This document shows, in pieces, positions 11,701 through 24,700 of a stretch of DNA of 64,000 bases (positions are counted from its first letter, which is position 1; each line of letters starts with the position of its first letter). A model generated the notes under the pieces. It saw nothing but the letters and a program-made list of their open reading frames with translations. It made no database searches and was not told the DNA's origin. The position numbers and the translations under genes were made by a program. This DNA is from Sphagnum compactum (Eukaryota; Bryophyta; Sphagnopsida; Sphagnales). The stretch is taken from NCBI GenBank assembly GCA_965153455.1, contig OZ234501.1, positions 13,330,001-13,394,000 of the forward strand. The letters run 5' to 3'.

Positions 11701-13480
11701 GGGGAATTAGGCTTGCTTGCATTAAGGAGAAGAACAGAAACCTCTCTGTTGAATTTGGGAGAGCGTGTTGTCTTGAGATCTGCAGCACTTACAAGCCGAC
11801 TCCCCCTCTGTGACGTCGGCCTTTGTGCCGTGTTTGCTTACAAACTAAGTAGTCGCCTGATAAGAATTGTTTTTTTCTTTTCACATACACCCACCCCCGC
11901 CATGCCTCACACAAGCGCGAAATTCTCTTCTCAACAAACAACACAACAACAACGACAAAAGCTGCGATTTCTCTTCTCACCCACCACACTACAACAACCT
12001 ACACTGCAATCAGCAGCAGTATTTTCCACTGCAACTTTCATAATATTATCTCGCCTTTCACAACCACTGCTGAAATCTTTTGGTGCTGATCAGGTTGCTG
12101 CACTCCATTCTTATGTCTGATTCCTGGAAGTCTCAGAAATTTTGGGTTTGCAGTGTCAAGTACAAATCCTCTTGCTGGAGAAGAAGTTCATCAAAATGAA
12201 GAACTTTGAACGACCCAATTTTGTTTTTGCGCAGCTGCTGCTGCTGCTGCTTCTGCTTCCTTCCTGCACTGAAAACAATTGCCTGTTTTTTTTTGGGGAG
12301 GGAGGGGGGGGGGGGGGTTTTGGTTGCTGATCAAAAACTTCGTCGTCGTCGTCCTCCCTCTTGGAACTCCCAACAGAAATTTTTTTGGCAACTGCTGATC
12401 ATATTCAACCATGAAATTTTTTGCTTCCTCTCAAGCTGAAGGACTGAAGAAGAAGAAAAAATTTTACACCCAAGAAGTAAATTTGCAACTTCTTCTTTCT
12501 TCTACTACTACTAGTAGTCTCATGATCTCAAGTTCACCACCTCAGACTGGACTCGTTGCAACTGCTAGACTTCATGATCAAGTACAACTGCATGCATTCC
12601 TTGAGCTGAGCAATAGCAGCAGATGCAAATTGATGCCCACAAAGTAGCTTCTAGGGAGCTTTCTACCTTTCCATATCCCCCACTTTCTCCCTTGAAATCA
12701 CCACCCCTTCACCACTACTGTCCCTGCAGCAGTTTCCTGTTCTACTGAAACTTGTGTCCATTAGCCCCCCTTGCAAAGGGTAGTTCCCGTAGGTAGGCAG
12801 GTAGGATAAAATGTGTTGTAAATGATAGGTCATGTAGGTAGGTAAGTAGGTAGGTAGGAAGGTAGGTAGGTAAAAACAGAAACTGGGATAACCACCACAA
12901 GTGGTTAGCTGCAAAATCAGAACCCAATGAAAAAGTGTTTCCTATCCACCCACCATCCATCCCTCAGTGTGCACTCACTGGTGGCTGTTGGTTTCACTTC
13001 TGGTCCTCAATTATTATCATAACTGAAAGTTTCCATTTTCTGTTGTCTATCTATCTAGATTGATTTTGCCTACATAATAATATTTTTAAAAAATTCAATG
13101 TTACATAATACCAGTATCTTCAATGTACACTAAGCAAAAAAAAAAATTGATGGATTCTATTTGTTACATGGCCTGAGGAAATGATTGTGGAAAGAAGGAG
13201 AAAAAGGCCAAAAACAAGAGATTTTCATCACCCTCAAAGTTGGGAGCTTTGTTTATTAGGATGGATGGATGGATGGATGGATACATGGAAGGATTGTGGA
13301 AAGGAAACACTTTTACCATGGGGTTTCAGTTCCCTAGCTAATGAGGGTGGTTAGCTAACTTGCTGTCTTAACTACCTACCTACCTACTAACAACCAACTA
13401 GCCCTCACCTATGTACTAACCAGTGTTTGGGCAGTTCTTCACTTTTATGAAGCACCTCTGGTTGCTCTTTTGAAAATTAA
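11701..13480. other. PDC upstream region, microsatellite-rich
   Basis: Probable PDC promoter followed by gene-free DNA. Contains a CTG-rich tract (12233-12258), a G run (about 12298-12317), GTAG/GGTA tetranucleotide repeats (12786-12875), (GGAT)n at 13259-13282 and (TACC)n at about 13372-13387. I see no coding exons and no clear core promoter motif. Confidence 0.5.
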
Positions 13481-13870
13481 AAAAAAATGGGTCTGGTTCC
13501 GGTTGCACACGTAAATGGAACTGGAAATCCAGTTCTAAGTCTGGCACTTCCCAAAAATAAAATAAAATCAATTATGGTATAGAAAATCAGACCAGTTTCT
13601 GATCCAGTTCCAGGTAACCCAGACTGGATCCAGTGTTAATTGTCAACCTCTGGTTAGCCCCTGGTTCCAGTCTTTGTTTTTTCAAATGTTTTCGGTTGTG
13701 GTTCCATCTCCACACATAAGTGAAACCGAGAATTCAATTCTGGGTCCAGTTCTTTGAAAAACTAAATCTCAGTTCCAGAACAGTTCCAAATATGGGACCC
13801 AATTCCAATTCAGTTTCAGTTACTAACCAGAACCAGAACCAACAGTTCAAACCCTCCAAACTGGGTACCT
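13480..13870. repeat. Degenerate CCAGTTCC/GGAACTGG-rich repeat
   Basis: Short phrases such as GGTTCCAGT, CCAGTTCCA, CTGGATCCAG and GAACCAGAACC recur on both strands over about 390 bp without a fixed period. A similar stretch with AAAACCAAAATTGG and GAACCCAAAAC lies at 25.80-26.00 kb. It is probably an old simple repeat or part of a transposon. No gene is present. Confidence 0.5.
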
Positions 13871-16059
13871 GGCCAACACTGGTTGTTGGGATGTTGGGAC
13901 CCATTCCTTTGTTGTAGGTTAATTAGGTCAGAAGTTGTGTGGTGTGTGCTTGCTTGGTAGAGGTTCAGAACGGTGGGTTTGATGAGTGTTGTTTGACACT
14001 CTTCATGGTTTTTGGAAATTGTGGGCTTGGCCAAGTCTTTGGAAAACGGATTGGGAAGAGGTGGAGGATGTTGGTGCATAAGAGGAGTGTGATTTTGGAA
14101 GCTAAGTACCTTTTTCATTTCTTTCTTGATGTGGAGTTGGATTGTAGGAAATAACATTTTGGAGAGCGTGGGTTTCAAGTTGTTTATCAAATTAGTGGTT
14201 GATGGAAGAATGCCCTCAACCATAGTTCTTGTGCATTTTGATTTCGAGTATTCTTTCGCTACGTACTGGAGTTAGGATTTAGAAGCAGAAAAATTAGAAT
14301 GTATGAATAGAGACATAGAAAGGTTGGAAATGATGAAACTCCATAGGGAACAACTATGGTTGGTCTAAGGGAAAATCAGTTTGTGGAATCTGTGGGGTTA
14401 ACATTCAGGAATTTGAGATCCTTACGTTTGGGAACTCTGGGGATATGAGGTCTGGAGTTTGTCAAAGGGAAATCTGTGTTGAGCGGGGATTCCGTTCATT
14501 TCCTATCACAAGCCTAAGTGAATTGTTGAAGAGAAACTCTACGGGGTTGTTGTGAAAGTTGATTTTGTGTAAGACTAAGATGGCCTATTGAGAGAGTTCG
14601 AAGAGAGCTGATCTAACCTTTTTTCAAAAAATTCTTATTGTGAGACAATGTTTTTGGTTGTTTGGATTAACTTTTAGTTAATACAAACATATTCTATAAA
14701 GTCTATAATCTAGGGAAAATTTAGGTAGTGCCTTGCAAAGTTTCCTGTTGGTGAAAGCCAATGTTTCGAGACCTTGGGGACTCATTTCTACCAAAACAAG
14801 AAGGCTGCAAGATGAGTAGTTGAAGTATGTCAAGAAGCAAAACTAGGGTTACTAAGTTAAAGATCTATTGTGTGGAAATACCAATCACATGTATGAAATG
14901 CATGAGGTTTTAGATTGCCTCCTTTTTATGTCACAAAGGGTTTTTAGTTCTTACTCGTCCTCTTAAGAAGAGGACAAAGTTTATGACCTTTTAAAGGTGC
15001 CTCATATTCATGAATATCCCTCCTTGGAACAAGAGGAGGATCTTATGCCTCCTCCTTAATAGTGGGAAGGACCCTTTGTACATTCCACCATGATTATCAA
15101 TTAGGAATGTTTTCCCATTTAAAATTTAATTTCATATCACTTAATGGTCATGCCCACTTCAAATATATAGTTAAGGTCATCTTACAACTGCGAGTAAAGA
15201 AGAGGTGTTTAGAATAGAATTAGATTTTTGGACCTCTTTAATCAAATGTCATGTTCATCTTTTGGTAGAAGTTGTTTATATAGATTGTGATTAATAGTTT
15301 TATCCCAATCCCAAATTATGACAATAATTGTTTTTTCTTCTAAATATTCCTAGACCTTATATATTGGAATTATGTAAAAGTGTGTATATCATATGACTCC
15401 TTATTTGATACCACTCACATGAAGGAAGGTCATTAATAAGAAACTAGTGCTTATGGTTCACTTGAACCTAAAACTACAAATTCCTTACAAAAATCACCTC
15501 TAGAAGTAAGAGGCCTTTAAAAAGTTGATAGATATAAAGAATTTTTCATGTTAGTAAATGTGAAACACCTTAACCTTCATTGGTGTGACTTTTGTATGAC
15601 ACAAAAGTTATGTTCCCTCAACTTCAGGACAAGATTACCACATGTAAGTTTTAACAACTAATGAATATTGGATCAACTAATCCTTTTAAGTAATCTCCAA
15701 GTACTGGGTTTTATATTGATTGATTAATCATCCATGCTCCCAAGTTTTTCAAACCATTTATGATGGGCTAACTTTTGGCAAAAAACCTTTGGAAAAATGA
15801 TAATCATTTATAGCTAGATAAGTATTGACTAATGTTGGATGAGTATTTGATTTTGTTAATAACCACCAATTCCAAGTTTTTTTAATATGTTGGAATTAGA
15901 AAATTGTTGGGCCCGATTTTGCCCCTAGAAAATTAAAATCAAACAATCCTTGTTCCAATTATTTCCAAAATTTTAAGGGACCAGTGGTTTTCATGAAAGA
16001 ACTATAGTTATATATCAAAACTGATTTTTTCAATTTTGTGAAAACCATAATTCTAAACA
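13871..16059. other. Gene-free region, possible decayed transposon coding
   Basis: Codon-like but broken plus-strand stretches occur at 13939-14154 and 14280-15080; none matches a family I can name. From 15080 on it becomes AT-rich. I would treat all of it as decayed repeat DNA. Confidence 0.35.
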
Positions 16060-16965
16060 CCAAAAATGTCGCAACCCTAACCTTGGGCTCACGACCAAAG
16101 CAAGGGGTTGCAAGGTTGCGGGCCAAGAGGGAAACCCGGGAGTCATGCCACATGCTCTCATGAGTGCAAGAGAGTGTGAGGGAATAGACCCTCACACTCC
16201 CAAGGGAACTCCCACTTTGGGAATTGGAGTCCCGGTGGACTCTCGAATGTTTAGAGAACAATTACAGGGGCCAAAATCCAATGGATTGAGGAGTTCTTTA
16301 TATCATTGGAAAGATATTGAAACTTAGATGTCTAAAATGGGCTTGCATGACCCATTTGGACACCTGAAACACAAGTTATGGCCAAAAGAAAGGTCAGGAG
16401 TCAAATTGGCAGTTTGACTCTCGACCACTAAAAGTCGGGAATCGATCTGATTTCCTTGAGTGCAGGTGGCATGCGACATACCGTTGAAAATCTTCGACGA
16501 GGGCTACAACTTTACTTCAGACCTCATCTCAATTCGAGGTTTGCACGCAAAGTTATGGGCCCCCAAAATCGCAAGAATCCCAATTTTGACACTTGGGAGT
16601 CTCGGGACAAAATACCATTTGGATGTGGGCCTCGTGGAGAGGCATAGAGTATCGTATAAGGGGGAAGGTGGGGGCTCCCCCAAGTCCGGGCCATGGTGAA
16701 TCTTGTGAGTCTGAGTTGCCCATGGCTCGTCCTAATACCAAAAGTGTTCCAACTATGCACTAACCATTTTGTGTTGGTTTTGTGCAGGTCCATGTGAGTA
16801 GTTGATGCTTGTCATTCTTCCTAGTCCCATCCGCGAGTTCCAACACACCCCTCTACCCCTCCAAAATGCTATGAACTAAGGAGCGTGTCCCGACTCCTTA
16901 CTCTTCCGTTGTTTTCTATTTAGACTCACATTTGAGTCCCTCCAGGAGTTGGGAGCGCGTCAAAA
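16060..16965. mobile_element. GC-richer transposon-like island (possible solo LTR)
   Basis: About 900 bp of clearly higher GC content sits in AT-rich DNA, with sharp compositional edges near CGCAACCCTAACCTTGGGC (about 16070) and GAGCGCGTC (about 16955). It has no long open frame. Phrases such as CATTGGAAAGATATTGAAA and ACAAGTTATGGCC resemble those seen in plant LTRs. Termini, target duplications and a second copy were not found here, so the class is uncertain. Confidence 0.35.
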
Positions 16966-19900
16966 AAACTGCCTTGATAACCACCAAAGGTCTATTATTT
17001 ATTTTTATTTTCAATAACAACCCAAGATTGGTATTTAGTGTTGTGTGTGTAAATGGTTTAGTACTTACATTTCATGCAAGTGTAAATCCCATAATGAAAT
17101 TTATTTATACTACGTGTAAATGTAAATGTTGAACACAAGACGTATAAATGTAAAACAATTTAAATGTATTTTATGTCATGAATTTATAGTTGTGAAAACA
17201 TTTAAATGAAAGGGCCCAAGAAAATGATTTGGTCAGTTTTAGTTCTTTAATCGTTTCTTGAAGTGATTCTTACTAATATTGTTCAAGGATGGGTTTGCTT
17301 AGTGAAGTTAGAAGTTTGCAAAAGATGATTCCATTTTGTATGGATTTTTCAAGGAACAAGATGCCATTAATGTGAGGAAAGCAAGTTAGTTGGTAGCCCC
17401 ATAACTGTTTTTTGTTCATGAAAAATCAAGAATTACAAATTCCCTTTGGGATACGGTAAAATGACACTAAACAAATTTGAAGTTCGAAGCATATTTAGTA
17501 GGCAAACTTGCAAATGTGAGATGGGGTGAAAATTGTGACGCAAATTATTTCTTAGACAATTTAAGGTGAAAGCACATTATGCATGAACCGCTATTCATCA
17601 CTTTTCACCCAAAAAAATGATGTATAAGTATGATAGGTATGTAATAAGTTGAAATTTTGATGGTATCTTTTGAAAATTCTAAACATAAAAAAAAACTTTA
17701 GAATGTGCATGACAACATTGGGGAACTCAACGTTCATTTTGAATCAAAGTTAAGCTTGATCCAATGGTTAGATGAAAAAGATTGAATAAAATCAATGTGC
17801 ATAAAGTATGTAACATACATTTTTTCAACGACCATAAGGCTTCATGTTTGTGGTTCATAACACATTACCAAACCAAAGAAAAATGAAAAAATAATATAAT
17901 GCCCATTTATAAAATCTCTTCCTTTTTAAAAAGGTAATGGTATTTTCCCAAAAATAAAAGTTTTTTTGTGCATTTATTGTTCAAGAAGTGCAAAAAAACA
18001 CATTTTTTGAATGGATTTTCATTCAAAATTTTAAACTTTTAAATGGTCCTAGATTTCACTAAGTTACATCAATATCATTCACCACAAAAAAATTCATTGC
18101 AAACTTCATTTGTAGCCTTAGTTTTGAAGTATATTTGTAATTTTTCATATTCTGTGACATTTATTTCAATTCAAATATATTTCATATGTTCAAGTTTGTA
18201 ATGTTTGTTGGAGTTTCTGTTTAAATAAAATAGTTGAAGTCTAAAACTAATGTAATATATTTGAAATGAACAAAAATAATCCAAGATGGGTGCATTCACA
18301 ATAAAAGGAGCCAATGGGCCCTAGGTGTAGGTCCTTTTTAAGGATTATGTTTTGTCAAGTTTGAAACATGGCTTCCATGTTTTGGATAAGGCCCATTATT
18401 GGATGATAGTGCCAATTTCAAAAGTTTAATTCTCATGTGTTTCCATGAATTTTTGAACAATACATGATTAAATCTATTTTTTAATGATAAATTTTCAGGT
18501 AAATCAAATGTGTAGATTTCAACAAAAATAAACGTGTGAATATTTTTTTAAAATATGTATTTCAAACCTTCAATGATACATTATACATTGAGTTTATCAA
18601 ACATATTTTTCTTTAACATCATTCCAAATGGAGCAAAACATATTCGCACAAAAAAAGTAATGTTATATAACACATTCAATATTCATGAAAATGCAACCTT
18701 GCCTTTGCTTATACCAAAATATATGGTTTTTTGTTTGAGAAAGTTTTTCAAATTATGTAGTTTTAATGATCAAAGGCACATATAGACACTAAAAAAAGAC
18801 TATCATGGATAATTAAAACAAAACATATATTCAAATTTTTAATGATACCATGCCCTCATAATCATCAATATATGGTCATCCACAATTTTCCAAAATTAAT
18901 GGTTTGGTTTTAGATAAGATAAAAGACATTCAAAATTTTAACACCCTATACACATTGAACTGTTCACTCTTTACTATACACTTCATGACCAATGAAACAT
19001 ATCGAAATTGCACAAAATTCATTTTGATGAAAAGTCATAAGTATACAACATTTTGAAAGTGATTTCATTAAATTATAATCCTTACAACTCATGTAATCAT
19101 TCTTCAAAGTCATGGGGGTGCAGGATTTTATGCGTGTACACATAGTCCTTGGCTCCTTTTACTATGAACACACCCAAATGTGATGTCCACGTGTACTAAA
19201 AAAAACCAAATGCAATTTTTTTGTTTTTGTGATTGCAATTTGTAAGGGGTGTAGTGTGATTTCACCCTTCAACCAAAATGTTATTTGCCAAGGCAATTCA
19301 TAATATGTACAAGGTGAATTCAAAGGCGTGAAAATTGTCCAACATGTTGTGCACATGTTGATGGGGCCTCCATACAATTGTTCCACCTAAGGAGTATTAC
19401 TAAAGGTAACCATATATTGTTTGTAATTGGTGCATATACGAATTGTCAAAAGTGATGTGTTTTGGACTTTTTGATTTAATAAAATGAAATTTTGTCAAGG
19501 AATCATGATGTGATGTGTGATTATATTTGAAATTTGAGTAGCAATTGGCTTGCCATTGAACACAATTAGAATTTCACAAATTTTGGTTCACTTGTAGTGA
19601 TATTGTGATATCTTTCTACATATGCTAAAGGCATAAATAATAGCATACATCCCATCATTTCATGTTCCCAAATTATTTCCTTGCCAATATGTTGACATGT
19701 TGGAAGATCCATATGTCCATGTCTAAATAGAAAATGTCTCAATACACATCAAATAATGGAAAGAAAAAACACACTTGGGTGCACAAGCCATATAAGGCAA
19801 GGTTAAATTAATGTTTATTTCTTTTAAGACTTTATCCAATGGTCCATAGTTCAGCTGTTGGTTCTTGTTCGACAATTGAAATCTTCGACCACCAAAAGGG

Positions 19901-20399
19901 GTTTGGTCTTTCGCTACATGTGGTAATCAAATGTTGTTTTGATTGCTAGTTACCCACGACAATCAAATTCTATTTCGATTGCCACAATGTGATCAAATGT
20001 GATTAAGGTGATTGAACGATACAAGTTTTGGTCACCTTACACCCTATCCAAGGCAACGCAATCTAGGTGTTGACCTATGTTGACCCTAAGTTTACCTACA
20101 TTGGCCCTATTCTAACATGATGATGGACAACATCAATGTCCAAATGGACACATTGTGTTTTAATAGATGCCCAAATGTTATGACATCCCTTTTTCACTTA
20201 CAAGTCAAAAGAAAGGTTTAATAATATACAATACTATTAACGAGATCTCTTCTCTTTGAAAGCATTTGGAAACTATTCATGAGCAAATATGGGTTGAATG
20301 GAATGAGCAAAAAAAAGTTTAGTCAGCAAGAATTGGTCTTGAAAATGAAAGGTGCCTACAAAGAAATGGTCTAGCCTAACTCCTAACACTATTTTCACC
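16966..20399. other. AT-rich gene-free DNA
   Basis: Very AT-rich with many short poly(A)/poly(T) runs and stops in all frames. No gene, RNA gene or bounded element was recognised. Confidence 0.5.
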
Positions 20400-21025
20400 T
20401 TTTTTGGTAGATGTGTTCGTTATAGTGAGGATGATCCTCATCAAAAAAGTTTGAAGAAAATCTTGTCATGTTCCTTGTTAAGGAACTTGTGTCTTTGTCA
20501 TTGTTGAGGTGCCTTTTGTTAGAAGATTAATTTCAGGGCAAAATTTTCGGTTGACTTTTTCATCAAAGGAAAAGTTTTTAAATGATCGTTTGCCTAGGAT
20601 TACCAAGTGGAAAAAGGAAAAGTTTACATCTTCAACCTTTGAATCATTTAATATGTGCACTGTATTTTGATCTTTGGATGTCAAGGGGAGGTGTCGATAC
20701 ATTTGTTCTTATTATTCATTTCTTGAATGACAAGTGTGAGCTTTGTCATGTAACTATAGGCTTTTTTGAAACTGCAAATGAATGATGGGCTTGCTAAACA
20801 TGAGCTTAATGCTTGTGTTCTTGCATATGTCAAAATGAAAGGAGTAGTCTTTTGACCACGACTTCTACATTAACATCTGTTGTGTATTATGAGGTTTTAA
20901 AATTGTTGGCACCTTTCTTAAGGACTTATTAGGGCTATGCAATGTCCAAATGTTGTGAATATGCCACAAATGACTCCAAGATATAAGTGGGCTTCACTTC
21001 AATCTCAATTAAAGAAGGGGGGTTT
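20400..21025 (+). pseudogene. hAT-type transposase remnant
   Basis: Plus-strand translation gives a recognisable core from about 20,600 to 21,000, including CTVYFDLWMSRGG, DTFVLIIHFLND, CHVTIGFFET, LNACVLAYVK and AMSKCCEYA. This pattern belongs to plant hAT-superfamily transposase-like proteins of the DUF659/DUF4371 kind. The frame changes just before DLWMSRGG and is broken by stops after FFETANE and in the distal part. It is therefore a dead fragment. Terminal inverted repeats and the dimerisation domain were not found. Confidence 0.65.
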
Positions 21026-22297
21026 GAATTAGGGTTTTTTGGGGGCCTGATATACGGTGTTTTTGTGTGGTTCAAAAAAAGGTTTTTTTTGGAATTTTGA
21101 AATAGAGCAGAATCGGGGGTCTTGAAAGCTTACAAGAAACCATTCAAGGTGATGTTTACAATTTTGAAAATTGTAAACATGGAACCACATGGTATTGACA
21201 ACACAAAAAATTCTGATCTTCTAGAAACATTCTAGTATCTAGATTTAGAGTTATGAAATAGAAGTTTGTATTAGTTTAGGATTTTGATAACATTGTAATA
21301 ACCTTATTTTTCTTGGAATAAATTTTTTGTTGTTATTTGTTCCATTGTCCATTCTTTTTCCTTTGAATAAAAGTTCTGATTTTATTTTTTTCCATTGTCC
21401 ATTTTGATTCAGAGACCCGGGATTAATTTCGAAACTCCCTCGTTTCCCATTGTCTAGGCCATGAGCATGATGAACAAACATTACTATTTGGAATGGAGAT
21501 GTGTATGTACCTTGGGTATGGAGTGAAGTGCAAAGGGTTCTCTCCAACAGTTGCTTGTCTCTGGCATCACACAGAACTTCACGCATAGAATTCATTGCCA
21601 ATTTGTCAAGTTTCACTAGGTGTATGCTATACAATGTTAGTCACTTGGGAAATTGTCAATCTGTCTACACACAAAGGTATTGGGTCATGGGGAAAGTAGT
21701 AACAAACCTCATTGCTGTAGTAGCCAAGCTTTGACCAGCAAGTAGCCTGACCTACCTCCACAGCAAAAGCAAATCCCACTTGTTGGAAGCTGTGCAACGA
21801 TTCTTTCCATAAGCTTTTTTCAATCAACTCAAATTGGATGGAAACTTGGCTCTGGAGCTTACCAAGAATATGTGTCGATGCAAAAGCCTAGCACGGTCAG
21901 ATAGATTTGGTGCACAAAATTGCACAAACTGCTGCACTGGCAAAAGCCAGATCACAACCACAAAAGGGAGAAATGTCATCCAAGAGATTTCTCACAAGCT
22001 ATCAATATTCATGGTACATGGGGTTAGCCAGTTATGGTTTCAAAGCAAACCTGATGCTTTCTCTCCTCTGTGTTGCTATAGTACTATGGCCTGCCTTGCC
22101 AGAATATTGAGACTTTGCAGAAATCCCAACATTCTCCAAACAGCAAGGCCAGTCTGTAGATCCCCTACTATTGCACAGCTGTTACTGAAACAAAGAAAGA
22201 ACTGAGACGAGGATCATCAGACACAAAAGTAATGTAAGAGAAACAGCCTATGTGTAATTCCTTCCCAGAAAAGATAGCCATGGTCAGAAGTATGTAG
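21026..22297. other. Region downstream of the cyclin gene
   Basis: Probably contains the cyclin 3' UTR near 22.3 kb. Open stretches on both strands (for example 21251-21634 minus and 21834-22205 plus) do not resemble known proteins and are not supported by clear splice patterns. No other feature is recognised. Confidence 0.4.
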
Positions 22298-23283
22298 TCA
22301 AGAACCTCCATAGCTACACAGGAGAGAAACCCTCTGCTTCTCATGAGACTTGTCTTGCGGGTTAGCACCATCCAATCCGCATGCGGCCCATTGTAACGAC
22401 CTCTCCTCCACTTGATAGGAGGGAGCACCACCTTCTAGAGACACTTCTCTTTCTAGATGTGAGCAATAGCTTTCGAATACCCTTACTGTCAGTTGCAAAC
22501 GGAAATCCAGTCTAAACAGAAACTCTATTTCCAATCTGTTCATCTCTGCCGTCGTGACGCCACCGACTTTTGCATAATAAGCATTGTTGTAGTATCTGCA
22601 AATTGGTTCACGAAATGTCAAAGGGACTGATTTCTCTCTAGAGGCTTCTTCTAGTCTTCAAGGAAGTGAAACTCTCCATGATTGGAAAGAACTTCAATGG
22701 AAAGACTAGGAGCTGCTAATAGAAAGCTCAAGCAACTACAATACTTTCGCGGCATATTCTTCTGTCATGAGAATATTGAGAAGGAGAATGGTATTTGAAA
22801 GACTCACGCATCGTCAAGAAACTTGGCGGCGACCATGACACTTGTGATGAGAAGGCGATGGACGTTCAAGGAGGTGATTGGAATACCGGGCTGCTGGCGA
22901 ATGAAGCGATCGATGTACGCATAAGCCACCACAAAGCACGAAGGGCTGCAGTTGGCGTACTTGAAAATGCGCTCTAGATACTTTTCGATGCTGATGTTAG
23001 GAGCCTTGAAGCCATGGAACACCGTCATTTTCTGCGGGCAAATACTGTGGTTATGAGCCAGAATCTGAGTCTCGTTCCGTGCAACCACGCGGTCAAGCAG
23101 AGAAGAAAGAACGGAGATTACTCGAGGCCTTTCACACATATTTCCAGTCGAGTCAAGGCCAGGCGCTCCGGCATGATGGAGCTCCAGTGATACATACAGC
23201 TGGTCTGACGTCGCCGTCACATTTCCTTGCGATGATGTTGTATCTACCTTTGCGGCCACACACGCCGCCTGCATCTGAGCCAT
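22298..23283 (-). CDS. CYCU: U/P-type cyclin (2 exons, 257 aa)
   Basis: Plant cyclin of the small U (P) class, related to yeast PHO80/PCL-type cyclins, expected to bind a cyclin-dependent kinase of the CDKA type. Exons: 23283-22808 and 22595-22298, with donor GTGAGT and acceptor TTTGCAG. Seen: [20 protein letters not shown] (88-107), [20 protein letters not shown] (108-127), [19 protein letters not shown] (140-158), then [20 protein letters not shown] across the exon junction and CSHLEREV. These are the signature blocks of the family. The N-terminus is about 50 residues longer than in Arabidopsis CYCU4. I chose the ATG at 23283 (MAQMQ). An in-frame ATG at 23355 would add 24 mostly hydrophobic residues and is the first after a stop, so the start is not settled. 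The C-terminal ~45 residues are not conserved. Confidence 0.92.
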
Positions 23284-23355
23284 CACGAGATGTATCAAGC
23301 TCCGCAGAGGCCACAGGCTCAGGAAAAGCTCCAGAAGCTTCACACCAAGCAACAT

Positions 23356-24090
23356 CCGCCAAACGGATGCCGATCAGTACTACAAAGCTCGCGGCCGCCA
23401 AACCAGGTTGCAGATTCGCCTGAGCTCGCTGACCTCATATGGTCACATTCTCCACAACGAACGAGCGAGGGATCGGACACTATAAGAATACAGTAGCTGC
23501 AACCTCCGTTAATCTGGCCATGTCTACACGCTCATCCGACATCAGGCCACCGTTAGAAGTTCACAATGCTATCATTTCCGACCACATAACTGAGCTACAC
23601 CTTCACGAAAAACAAATTACATGACCCACAGTAGATATCAAACTTGGAGAAAATCAAACAAACTCGAAAGCCACAAAAGCATGTCTCTAGAGAATCGAAG
23701 TAGAGCATGAAAGATGAGAATAAGAACGGAAAAAATGACTTGTGATCACAAGACCGACCAAAACTATCTTGATGATGTCACAAATGATCTTCAAACACAA
23801 CAACGTCCTGACACAGGACTAAACCAAAACCAAAACCAAAAAAGAAAAAGAAAATAAAAATCACACACACTGAACTTCAACTCCTTCAGAAGAGGACATA
23901 ATCCGTGAGACGGATATGTTGAGAGTGGACGTGTGTGGGTTGAAGAAGGGAGCGGAGGAGCGAGCAGGGACGGCGATGTCGGGCACGCGCCGCGAAAAAC
24001 CGCAAGCGAATCCGACCCCTTCTCGCAACACGAGGTACTTACTAAATGGGGGAAAAACACTTACTAGTAAATCAGAGAAGCGCACGGTGG
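23356..24090. promoter_or_regulatory. Cyclin upstream region
   Basis: Less AT-rich than the surroundings, with a GCGGCCGCC segment near 23390, consistent with a leader and proximal promoter for the leftward cyclin gene. No coding exon or named regulatory motif could be assigned with confidence. Confidence 0.4.
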
Positions 24091-24700
24091 CTGGTTGTTT
24101 TGCGGCCTCATGTTCTTAACCGCAATGTCTTTTTTCTTTTTTCTTTTTTTTTTTGGGGGGGTCAATTTTGTGGTAGCCAAAAGTGGCGATCATCATTCAT
24201 AGGAAGATTTAGCCAGCTTTGGCTACAAGCTAAATATGAAAGTTAAACTTTAAAAAATTACGCTTCTTTATTTTTGGCTACCTTGCTTGAACCATATATC
24301 GAAATCTGGCGATTTTTCTTAAATTTTGGTCCAATTAGCATGGCTATTTGAAAATCTCAAAAAGTACATGATTTTAACTATTTTAACAATCTGGCTGGTT
24401 GTTTTGTGGCCTTATGTTGTGGGATTATATATATATATTTTTTATTTTATTTTTCTTTTTAAAATTTGGGTTAATTTTTTATGTAGCCAAAAGTGGTGAT
24501 CATCATCCATAGGAAGATTTAGCCAAATTTGACTAAAAGCTAAATATGAGACTTTAAAATTTAAAAAAACCTCCTTCTAGTTTTTGGCTACCCTACTTGA
24601 ACAAGGTATAGAAATTTGATGATTTTTCTTCAATTTTGGTTGAATGAGCATGGCTATTGATTTGTTTTTTTAAAGCATTTGATTTTACCATTTTTAAAAT
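24091..24700. repeat. Tandem duplication, ~302-bp unit, two copies
   Basis: Copy 1 starts with GGCTGGTTGTTTTGCGGCC at 24091 and copy 2 with GGCTGGTTGTTTTGTGGCC at 24393. Both continue in step through GTAGCCAAAAGTGG, TAGGAAGATTTAGCC, TTTTTGGCTACC, GATTTTTCTT and GCATGGCTATT. They have diverged noticeably, mostly by transitions. The array begins about 0.7 kb upstream of the cyclin gene. Confidence 0.9.

Noticed and set aside
11083-12120. Long plus-strand open frame (345 codons) antisense to PDC exon 1
   Set aside because: It is rich in Ala, Gly and acidic residues because it reads the opposite strand of the GCT minisatellite. It has no recognisable domain and covers a well-supported PDC exon.
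21251-22205. Open frames on both strands below the cyclin gene as a separate gene
   Set aside because: No family match, no consistent splice pattern, and frames occur on both strands. More likely 3' UTR and intergenic DNA.
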